Of a DNA stretch of 9,715 nt, positions 1 through 5,440 are shown piece after piece. A program made the position numbers and the translations under genes. This DNA comes from Anaerolineae bacterium (GTDB taxonomy: Bacteria > Chloroflexota > Anaerolineae > Anaerolineales > Villigracilaceae): positions 1 to 9,715 of the forward strand of contig RFJH01000121.1 of assembly GCA_003694975.1 (NCBI GenBank), in the 5' to 3' direction. Within the stretch, counting starts at the first letter, position 1; each line of letters starts with the position of its first letter. Under the pieces are notes generated by a model that saw nothing but the letters and a program-made list of their open reading frames with translations, had not been told where the DNA came from and ran no database searches.

Positions 1-348
1 CACGAGGCCATCGAGAAACGCGCCATCCAGGAGATGAAACACGCCGAGGCCCTCATCGCACGCATCATCTTCCTTGAAGGCCGGCCCATCGTCAGCCAGT
101 TGAAGCCGATTCACATCGGCGCAACGATCCCCGAACAACATGCCAACGACCGTCAGGCAGAAGAGATGGCCATCAAGGCGTATAACGAAGGCATCGCGCT
201 GGCCGTGGAACTCGGCGATAACGGCACGCGCGAACTTCTCGAATCCATCCTGAAGGACGAGGAAGCCCATCTGGACTGGCTCGAAGCCCAACTCGATCAG
301 ATCGAGCACATGGGCATCCAGAACTACCTCGTCGAGCAGGTGGACTAA
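1..348 (+). CDS. bfr: Bacterioferritin, 3' part (N-terminus outside window)
   Basis: Bacterioferritins are cytoplasmic 24-subunit cages that oxidise Fe(II) at a di-iron site and store it as a ferric mineral. The reading frame is open from base 1 and ends at TAA 346-348, giving 115 residues. Comparison with E. coli Bfr (158 aa, from memory) suggests about 40 N-terminal residues are missing. The fragment has the EMKHAE motif (fragment residues 11-16), whose Glu and His are ferroxidase ligands and whose Met matches the haem-ligand Met52. A second Glu lies in QAEEMA, and the DEEAHLDW motif supplies the last Glu/His pair. The C-terminus ending GIQNYLVEQ is typical of the family. The Met codon at 34 is internal, not the start. 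The haem Met argues for true Bfr over non-haem ferritin or Dps. A hairpin directly downstream probably ends its transcript. Confidence 0.93.
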   Translation, partial: HEAIEKRAIQEMKHAEALIARIIFLEGRPIVSQLKPIHIGATIPEQHANDRQAEEMAIKAYNEGIALAVELGDNGTRELLESILKDEEAHLDWLEAQLDQIEHMGIQNYLVEQVD

Positions 349-371
349 CCCCCACGATTTCGCCCCCTGTG

Positions 372-404
372 ACCGGCCCCCCTCTCATGGGGGCCGGTTA
401 TTCT
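372..404 (+). terminator. Probable intrinsic terminator after bfr
   Basis: A perfect 10-bp GC-rich inverted repeat pairs 372-381 (ACCGGCCCCC) with 389-398 (GGGGGCCGGT) around a 7-base loop. It is followed by TTATTCT, a short, interrupted T-rich run. It begins 24 bases after the bfr stop, as expected for a Rho-independent terminator. The weak U-tract is the main doubt. It ends only 12 bases before the mutM ATG, so it also limits where mutM transcription can start. Confidence 0.68.
399..404 (+). promoter_or_regulatory. Possible -10 element for a leaderless mutM transcript
   Basis: TATTCT matches four of the six bases of TATAAT and ends six bases before the mutM ATG at 411. Transcription would therefore begin at or next to the start codon. 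No Shine-Dalgarno sequence precedes that ATG, which fits a leaderless message. The evidence is weak: no -35 hexamer is visible because that position falls inside the GC-rich hairpin, and the same bases serve as the T-run of the terminator. Confidence 0.25.
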
Positions 405-410
405 CACCTC

Positions 411-1235
411 ATGCCCGAACTCCCCGAAGTCGAGACCATTGTGCGCAACCTGCGCCCCGCTGTGGTCGGGCGAACGATTCTCGCCGCCGACCTGCGCTGG
501 GAGCGCACGCTTGCCGCGCCGACGCCGGCCCTCTTCCTGCAGCGAGTGCGTGGCCGGCGCATCGAGGCGCTCACCCGCCGGGGCAAATACATCCGTTTTC
601 ATCTCGATCGCGGTAGCCTTTTTGTCCACTTGCGCATGAGCGGAGATTTATGTATAAAGAGAGCAGATTACGCGCCCCAGAAACACGACCGGCTGCTTCT
701 CGCCCTCTCACCCCTGCCAACCGGCGGCGGGGAGGTGCTGCTGGTCTTCCAGGATGCGCGTAAGTTCGGTCGTGTCCGGCTGACCGAAAACCCCGCCGAG
801 GTGATCGGACACCTCGGCCCGGAGCCGCTCGACGAGGCCTTCACTCCGCACGTGTTTTACCGCATGTTGCAATCCCATCGCGGCGCGCTGAAACCGCTCT
901 TGCTCAACCAGCGTTTCCTGGCCGGACTGGGCAACATCTACACCGACGAGGCGCTGCACATGGCAGGACTACACCCCCTTCAACCGGCCAACTCGTTGAG
1001 CGAAGAACAAGCCCATAGCCTCTGGAATGCCATCCGCCAAGTGCTGCGAAAAGGGATCCAACTGAACGGCGCCACCATTGACTGGGTTTATCGCGGCGGC
1101 GGGTTTCAGAACCACTTCGCCGTTTATCGCCGCAAGGGACAACCCTGCCCTCGTTGTGGAGAGACCATCCGGCGCATCATCGTCGCCCAGCGCGGCACGT
1201 ACTTTTGCCCCTCCTGTCAGGCGCCGAGGAGGTAA
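411..1235 (+). CDS. mutM: Formamidopyrimidine-DNA glycosylase (Fpg/MutM)
   Basis: This bifunctional glycosylase/AP lyase removes 8-oxoguanine and formamidopyrimidines from DNA in base excision repair. The start at 411 is fixed by the family N-terminus MPELPEVETIV, because the Pro exposed after Met removal is the catalytic nucleophile. The in-frame ATG at 387 lies in the terminator and would bury that Pro. The product is 274 aa, close to the usual ~270. Visible elements are Pro2 and Glu3, catalytic Lys59 in RRGKY, the DNA-probing Met in RMSG (~75-78), DARKFGR (~115-121), the helix-two-turn-helix with GLGNIYTDEAL (~172-182), and a C-terminal zinc finger with Cys246, Cys249, Cys266 and Cys269. 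Arg261 in RGTYF, which contacts the lesion phosphate, is present. No ribosome binding site precedes the ATG. The next gene's ribosome binding site overlaps this gene's stop, so the two are probably cotranscribed. Confidence 0.97.
   Translation: MPELPEVETIVRNLRPAVVGRTILAADLRWERTLAAPTPALFLQRVRGRRIEALTRRGKYIRFHLDRGSLFVHLRMSGDLCIKRADYAPQKHDRLLLALSPLPTGGGEVLLVFQDARKFGRVRLTENPAEVIGHLGPEPLDEAFTPHVFYRMLQSHRGALKPLLLNQRFLAGLGNIYTDEALHMAGLHPLQPANSLSEEQAHSLWNAIRQVLRKGIQLNGATIDWVYRGGGFQNHFAVYRRKGQPCPRCGETIRRIIVAQRGTYFCPSCQAPRR
1226..1233 (+). promoter_or_regulatory. Ribosome binding site fixing the start at 1238
   Basis: GAGGAGGT is a near-perfect Shine-Dalgarno sequence. Its AGGAGG core ends five bases before the ATG at 1238. 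It overlaps the last two Arg codons and the TAA of mutM, so translation of the downstream gene is likely coupled to mutM termination. It favours 1238 over any earlier in-frame start. Confidence 0.8.
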
Positions 1236-1237
1236 TC

Positions 1238-1900
1238 ATGCCGTTTGAGATTAACTGGACGCCCATCATCATCGGTATCGTGGCCTTTTTCGTTGGTTAT
1301 CTGTTCGCCATGCTGGATCAGCGCGTCACGGCCTCCATGCGCTCCCCAAAAGAGGCAAAGAAGGACAAGGGCGAGGAAACCGTCAGGGTAAAGGTGGTCG
1401 AGCGCGTCGTCCCCGAACCGGCAGCGTTGCGGGTGGTGGAAAAGGACACCGGGGTACAGATCTTCCTGGACGGCGCAGCCGTCGAACCGTCCACCATCAC
1501 AGAATTACAGAAGAAACGCCTGATCGCCCTGTTGACCCACTTCCGTCCTCTCGTAGGTGGCAAGCCAACCACCTCACCGCCGCCTCCTCCGCGACCTGAG
1601 CCGTCCCCTACATCCCCCCCAACGGCCACAGACGTCGTCGCGACGGCATCGAAAGAAGTGACAAAACCTTCCAGCATCATCGAGCAAATTGACGACATCT
1701 TACAGGCCAAACTGGCACGCTCCCCCCTGGCCGGGCGTGGCATTCGCTTGGTCGAAGCACCGGATGGCAGCGTGCATATCTGGGTTGCTCAGAATCTGTA
1801 CAAGGCGATAGACGAGATCCCCGATCCCGCCATCCAGGCCATTATCCGAGAGGCCATTGCGGAATGGGAAAGACGCTCTACCCCCGGCTCTCAGGCATAG
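1238..1900 (+). CDS. Small membrane-anchored protein of unknown function
   Basis: I do not recognise a named family. The 220-aa product starts with one hydrophobic segment (residues ~8-26, IIIGIVAFFVGYLFAML core) and a basic stretch at ~29-44. This suggests a single N-terminal transmembrane anchor with the bulk in the cytoplasm by the positive-inside rule. A small domain follows (~60-108) with GVQIFLDG and QKKRLIALL motifs. A Pro/Thr/Ser-rich linker comes next (~109-131), including a run of five prolines. The C-terminal domain (~144-211) contains IIEQIDDILQAKL, RGIRLVE, SVHIWV and IPDPAIQAIIREAIAEWE. The two folded-looking blocks separated by a low-complexity linker look like a real protein family, not a spurious ORF. 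It is probably cotranscribed with mutM. Its last 23 bases overlap the 3' end of the convergent stress-protein gene. It could be a scaffold or an adaptor; nothing supports an enzyme activity. Confidence 0.85.
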   Translation: MPFEINWTPIIIGIVAFFVGYLFAMLDQRVTASMRSPKEAKKDKGEETVRVKVVERVVPEPAALRVVEKDTGVQIFLDGAAVEPSTITELQKKRLIALLTHFRPLVGGKPTTSPPPPPRPEPSPTSPPTATDVVATASKEVTKPSSIIEQIDDILQAKLARSPLAGRGIRLVEAPDGSVHIWVAQNLYKAIDEIPDPAIQAIIREAIAEWERRSTPGSQA

Positions 1901-2738
1901 GCTCGTCGTAACGGGCGGTAAGCAAAGGGACGAACGCCGCCTCGGCCACTTCAGCCGTCACATTGGGAGTATAGAGATGTAACAGGCTGTGAGCGCTGTA
2001 GGGCGATCCCATGCAAAGCAAATCGTAATTCCCCTCTCTGAACTCATCCAGGATCTCGGTAATCACACTGCCGTGCCGCACCCTGACCTCGGCTTCCAGG
2101 CCGGCTTCAATGGCCAGGGCTTTTGCCCGGCGAATGGTGCGTCCCGGCAGTGTGTCGGACTCGGGCAGGTCCTCCCAGTGTTCCAGGATTTCCTGAGCCA
2201 GAGGGTACTCCAGGCTGACCGGTGGGACGACGTGCAGCAAGGTCAGCGAGGCGCGCGCCACCCCGGCTATCTGCAAGCCCAGGCGTTCCGCCGTGGTCGC
2301 ATACCCCAGGCCACCCAGGCAGACCAGGACGCGCCGTGGTGGAAGGAGCAGGCGAGGGACGTAAAAGATGGGCATGGTCACATCGGCCATGATGTGGCGG
2401 AAGGAACGCCCCATCAACCAGCGTCGTAAGGGGGGACGCCCCAGAGGGCCCAAGACCAGCAGGTCATGCTCCTCTCCGGCGGCTACCATCTTGATAACAT
2501 CCTCGGCGTGTCCATGACGCAGCACGGTATCAAAATGCACTCCGGCTGCGCCGAGTTTCGCTCGCGTCTCCTTCAGCAGGTGCGCTACCGGATGATGCCT
2601 GTCCGACGGCTCGGCGACTCCAAGAAGCGTAACATGGCTCTCGAATTGCCTTGCCAGCCAGACGCCATACTCCATGGCGGGTAGCGTCTCATCGCAGCCA
2701 TTGGTGACCAGTAACAAACGACGGAAAGGCTCTCTCAT
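1878..2738 (-). CDS. Two-domain universal stress protein (UspA family)
   Basis: This 286-aa protein has two Usp domains in tandem, roughly residues 5-128 and 134-275. Usp proteins are cytoplasmic nucleotide-binding or signalling proteins linked to stress survival, and many act beside a membrane transporter encoded nearby. The first domain starts with the typical strand RRLLLVTNG and keeps a G-x2-G-x9-G-R-S pattern (Gly97, Gly100, Gly110, Ser112), close to the ATP-binding signature of MJ0577-type Usps. The second starts RRVLVCLGG but has only GSPYS at the matching place, so it probably does not bind ATP the same way. The ATG at 2738 overlaps the TGA of the upstream CHR gene as ATGA, which indicates translational coupling. 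It is the last gene of the minus-strand unit that begins with elp3. No terminator is visible before the convergent gene. Confidence 0.9.
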   Translation of the reverse strand: MREPFRRLLLVTNGCDETLPAMEYGVWLARQFESHVTLLGVAEPSDRHHPVAHLLKETRAKLGAAGVHFDTVLRHGHAEDVIKMVAAGEEHDLLVLGPLGRPPLRRWLMGRSFRHIMADVTMPIFYVPRLLLPPRRVLVCLGGLGYATTAERLGLQIAGVARASLTLLHVVPPVSLEYPLAQEILEHWEDLPESDTLPGRTIRRAKALAIEAGLEAEVRVRHGSVITEILDEFREGNYDLLCMGSPYSAHSLLHLYTPNVTAEVAEAAFVPLLTARYDEPMPESRG

Positions 2739-3283
2739 CGAAACAGTACCACTCCCAAAAGACCTGCCCCCACCAACACCAGGGGCGAAGGAATATTCAA
2801 AAGAAAAGCGACCAGGCTCAACCCCGCGATCAACAAAGCCCGCCGTTGCAGTTTTTTGCCGCGTTCGCTACGGAAAATCTTCCACGCGACCATCACCATC
2901 AACACGGCGACCGCAGGGGTCATTCCTCTGACGAAGCCGGCCAGCCAGGTCGCGCCGCGAATCTGCTCCAGGATACCGACCAGGGCGAACATGCCCAGCG
3001 CCGGAGGAAGGGTGGCACCAATCAACGCTGCGATCACCCCTGGCCAACCCGCCGCTTCGTAACCGACAAACATCGCCAGTTTGATCGCTCCGCTTCCCGG
3101 CAAGACGTTCGAGAACCCCACGGCCTCGACAAATTGCGCCTCGGTCATGATATTCCCAACAGCCTCTTTATAGAGGAGAACGATAGAAGCCGGCCCCGAG
3201 GTGCTCAGCAGGTTGACCTTTGAAAACATCCAGACGAGCCGTAGCCAGACACGGAAGCGTTCCTGCCTCATGCGAACAGCCAT
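2735..3283 (-). CDS. Short-chain CHR-family (chromate-type) transporter, second copy
   Basis: This 182-aa integral membrane protein has one CHR domain, the half-size form that usually works as a pair. CHR proteins are best known for exporting chromate, but many members have untested substrates. Family hallmarks are SGPAS (~29-33), the TEAQFVEAVGFSNVLPG block (~47-63), KLAMFVGYEAAGWPG (~68-82) and a hydrophobic C-terminal half to residue 182. By hand alignment 72 of 117 central residues match the adjacent upstream copy, so the pair arose by tandem duplication. The start is uncertain. ATG 3283 has GGTGGG just upstream, while ATG 3271 (Met5) would overlap the previous TGA as ATGA, the same junction seen at the next gene. 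The canonical pore-motif positions are altered as in its partner. Confidence 0.88.
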   Translation of the reverse strand: MAVRMRQERFRVWLRLVWMFSKVNLLSTSGPASIVLLYKEAVGNIMTEAQFVEAVGFSNVLPGSGAIKLAMFVGYEAAGWPGVIAALIGATLPPALGMFALVGILEQIRGATWLAGFVRGMTPAVAVLMVMVAWKIFRSERGKKLQRRALLIAGLSLVAFLLNIPSPLVLVGAGLLGVVLFR

Positions 3284-3783
3284 ATTCCCACCAGGCCGGA
3301 GAGCAAAAGCACCAATGGTGCGGGGACGTCCAGGGCAAAGGCAACCAGGCTGCCCAGGCCGATCAACGCAGCCTGCCAGTTGAGTGAGCCGCTATCGCGC
3401 AACACGTGCCATGCCACCACAGCGATCAACATGGCCACGGAGGGCGTCAGACCTTGCACGAAGTTGCTCACCCAGGCCTCCCGTCGCAGGCGATGCAGTA
3501 CGGCCACCACGGCGAACATAATCAACGTTGGCGGCAGGACCGCCCCCAGGAGCGCCGCCAGCGCGCCGGGGACGCGAGCGATGGAATACCCCACGTAGAC
3601 GGCCAGTTTGAGCGCCTCGCCTCCCGGCAAGGCATTCGAGAATCCGACCGCTTCCACGAATTGCGCTTCGGTCATCATCGTGCCCACCGCCTCGGCATGC
3701 AGCAACCCCACCGAGGCCGGGCCGGAAGTGGTCAGGAGATTGACCTTGATGAAGAGCCAGAAGAGTTGGAGGAGGGTGTCCAC
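3268..3783 (-). CDS. Short-chain CHR-family (chromate-type) transporter, first copy
   Basis: This 171-aa membrane protein is one half-size CHR unit. It begins with GTG at 3783, nine bases after the elp3 stop codon. The start is supported by alignment of its N-terminus with the downstream paralogue (KVNLL at 13-17 against 22-26). It carries TTSGPAS (~18-24), TEAQFVEAVGFSNALPG (~38-54), KLAVYVGY (~59-66) and several later hydrophobic helices. In ordinary ChrA proteins, as I recall them, the matching positions read GGP, then Q-x-LPGP, then an Asn before Leu-Ala. Here they read SGP, N-x-LPGG and Lys. Both copies share these changes, which suggests a distinct subgroup whose substrate may not be chromate. 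The two products probably form a heterodimer with opposite orientations, as described for paired short CHR proteins. Confidence 0.88.
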   Translation of the reverse strand: MDTLLQLFWLFIKVNLLTTSGPASVGLLHAEAVGTMMTEAQFVEAVGFSNALPGGEALKLAVYVGYSIARVPGALAALLGAVLPPTLIMFAVVAVLHRLRREAWVSNFVQGLTPSVAMLIAVVAWHVLRDSGSLNWQAALIGLGSLVAFALDVPAPLVLLLSGLVGIWLFA

Positions 3784-3792
3784 GGATGCTCG

Positions 3793-5406
3793 TTACAGCG
3801 ATTTGACGAGATACAACGCGCCGCGCTCGAAACCGCGTTCCGGGTAGTAGCGTCGCGTGCCGACGGCGGCAATGACGGCCATGCGCCGGAAGCCGCGCGC
3901 CCGCGCGATGCGCTCCGCCTCGGCGAGCAGGCGCGTCCCCAGGCCGACGTGCTGGGCGGCCCCCTCGCGCGCCGCGCCGACCGGCAGCGATTGCCCGTAG
4001 ACGTGCACCTCGCGAATCAGCGCCGCGCCGCGCAGTTCCTCGATGCCGGTCTCCGGCGCTTCGGGGGTGGGCAGTGAGAGGCGCACGAAGCCCGCCAGAT
4101 GGTCGTCCGGCGTATCGAAGGAGAGGAAGTGTTCCTCGGCATAATCGGCGTGATAGGCGAGATCGTGTAATTGCAGCGAGGCCGGGTCCACCTTCCTGCC
4201 ACGCACTTCGCGGCAGCGCACACACTGACAACGCGCCCCGCGCCGCGTCAACTCCCGTTGCACGTCCTGGCGCAGCGAGGTGCGACGATTGCCGTCCACC
4301 ACGTGCGTGGAAGGGATATCGCGAATGACGCGATTCACGCGGCAGTAGCGCGGGATGGTGGGCTTGAGATCGGCCAGGAGGTGGATGAGTTCCCCGGTGG
4401 TGTAGGGCGTGTACTCGCCGCACTGCCAGTATTCATAGAGTTCGGTGCCTGCCAGCAACTGGGTGGGGTAGATTTTGATTTCATCAGGGCACAGACCTTC
4501 CCAGAGGCGGGCGAAATCGGCGCGGTCGGAATCCGGCGTGGCGCCCAGGAGATTGGGCATCCAGTGCAGGACAATCTTGAAACCGGCAGCCCGAAGGAGG
4601 GCAACGGCGCGGCGCGTCTCCGCCACGGTGTGACCGCGCTTGTTCAGGGCGAGGATGCGGTCATCGAGGCTTTGGGCGCCCAGTTGTACTTTGGTCACGC
4701 CGAGGGCGCGCAGATGGCGGATCTCCTCCGGGGTGACCGCGTCCGGTCGGGTCTCGATGACCAGGCCAACGTTGCGGTGCGATGCGGTCTCGTTTCGGGC
4801 GTGGAGGGCGCTCAGGGGCAGGTCTTCGTCCGGGGGAGAGGGCGGCGCGTCGTTCAGGGCGTCGAAACAACGCTTGATAAACCATTCGCGGTAGTCCTTG
4901 CGGTAGGCGCTCCACGTGCCGCCCAGGATGAGCAGTTCGATTTTGTCGGTGGGGTGGCCGAGGGCCTCGAGAGCGTTCAGGCGGGCGCGCACCTGGGCGT
5001 AGGGGTCGAAGCCGTGTTCCAGGCCGCGCATGGCGCCCGGCTCGTCGGGCAGGTAGGATTTCGGCATGCGCACATCGTCGGGGCAGAAAATGCAGTGCCC
5101 CGGGCAGGGATAGGGCTTTGTCAGTACGGTGACGGTGGTCACGCCGGAAAGGGTGCGCACGGGCTTCATGCGAATGCGTTCCAGGAGACGGGGGTCCGGC
5201 TTCATCTCGCCCGCCGCGACCATCTGGCGGTAGGCGGCCACGAGCGCGGACTTACTCAGGTAGCCACCACGTAAAGGGTGACTGCGCAGTGCCTCCAGAA
5301 CTGCCCTGCCGCGACGCACATCCTCCAGCACGCGCCGCGCCAGCGCCAGTTTCTCCGGCGTGAGCGTCTTCGCTTGCTTCCAACGTTTGCGTCGTTCTTC
5401 GTACAC
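3793..5406 (-). CDS. elp3: Elp3-family tRNA uridine-34 modification enzyme (radical SAM/GNAT)
   Basis: Elp3 attaches a carboxymethyl-type group to C5 of wobble uridine-34 in tRNA, using SAM and acetyl-CoA. With the GTG start at 5406 the product is 537 aa. The radical-SAM cluster motif is CPGHCIFC (Cys101, Cys105, Cys108), followed by PKSYLPDEPGA and LILGGTWSAY. Further on come IETRPDA (~218-224), QLGAQSLDD (~241-249), HWMPNLLGATP and KIYPTQLLAGTELY, all strongly Elp3-like. Zinc-site cysteines lie in CQCVRC (393-398). The C-terminal acetyltransferase domain (~455-537) has HVYG, the acetyl-CoA loop QHVGLG (485-490) and RRYY with the paired tyrosines 520-521. The frame is open up to an ATG at 5484, but that would overlap the divergent gene by 44 bases and swallow its promoter. 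GTG 5406 has GAGG nine bases upstream. It heads the minus-strand unit with the two CHR genes and the Usp gene. Confidence 0.95.
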   Translation of the reverse strand: MYEERRKRWKQAKTLTPEKLALARRVLEDVRRGRAVLEALRSHPLRGGYLSKSALVAAYRQMVAAGEMKPDPRLLERIRMKPVRTLSGVTTVTVLTKPYPCPGHCIFCPDDVRMPKSYLPDEPGAMRGLEHGFDPYAQVRARLNALEALGHPTDKIELLILGGTWSAYRKDYREWFIKRCFDALNDAPPSPPDEDLPLSALHARNETASHRNVGLVIETRPDAVTPEEIRHLRALGVTKVQLGAQSLDDRILALNKRGHTVAETRRAVALLRAAGFKIVLHWMPNLLGATPDSDRADFARLWEGLCPDEIKIYPTQLLAGTELYEYWQCGEYTPYTTGELIHLLADLKPTIPRYCRVNRVIRDIPSTHVVDGNRRTSLRQDVQRELTRRGARCQCVRCREVRGRKVDPASLQLHDLAYHADYAEEHFLSFDTPDDHLAGFVRLSLPTPEAPETGIEELRGAALIREVHVYGQSLPVGAAREGAAQHVGLGTRLLAEAERIARARGFRRMAVIAAVGTRRYYPERGFERGALYLVKSL

Positions 5407-5440
5407 GCGTTTCTGCCTCGCTGAGGGTATAATCGGCGCT
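5407..5440. promoter_or_regulatory. Divergent promoter spacer between elp3 and the methyltransferase gene
   Basis: These 34 bases separate the two chosen starts. On the plus strand TATAAT (5428-5433) is a perfect -10 hexamer ending seven bases before the ATG at 5441, so the transcript should start on or beside the ATG. No good -35 is visible at 15-18 bases. On the minus strand the same bases read ATTATACCC, offering TATACC (5431-5426, four of six matches) as a -10 for elp3. A GAGG Shine-Dalgarno (5419-5416) lies nine bases before GTG 5406. The plus-strand promoter is well supported by sequence. The minus-strand one is inference. Confidence 0.6.

Noticed and set aside
369..410. Upstream starts for mutM at 369 or 387
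   Set aside because: They would add residues before the Met-Pro-Glu-Leu-Pro terminus, whose Pro must be exposed for catalysis, and they lie in the terminator hairpin.
3392..4423. Minus-strand open frame of 343 codons across the elp3 3' end and the first CHR gene
   Set aside because: It is a shifted frame over two well-supported genes, with an Arg/Gly/Pro/His-rich product and no motif. No sign of a frameshift fusion was seen.
4171..5274. Long plus-strand open frame of 367 codons opposite elp3
   Set aside because: It lies wholly antisense to a gene with clear Elp3 motifs. Its predicted protein is Gly/Ala/Arg-rich without recognisable domains, as expected for the mirror frame of a GC-rich gene.
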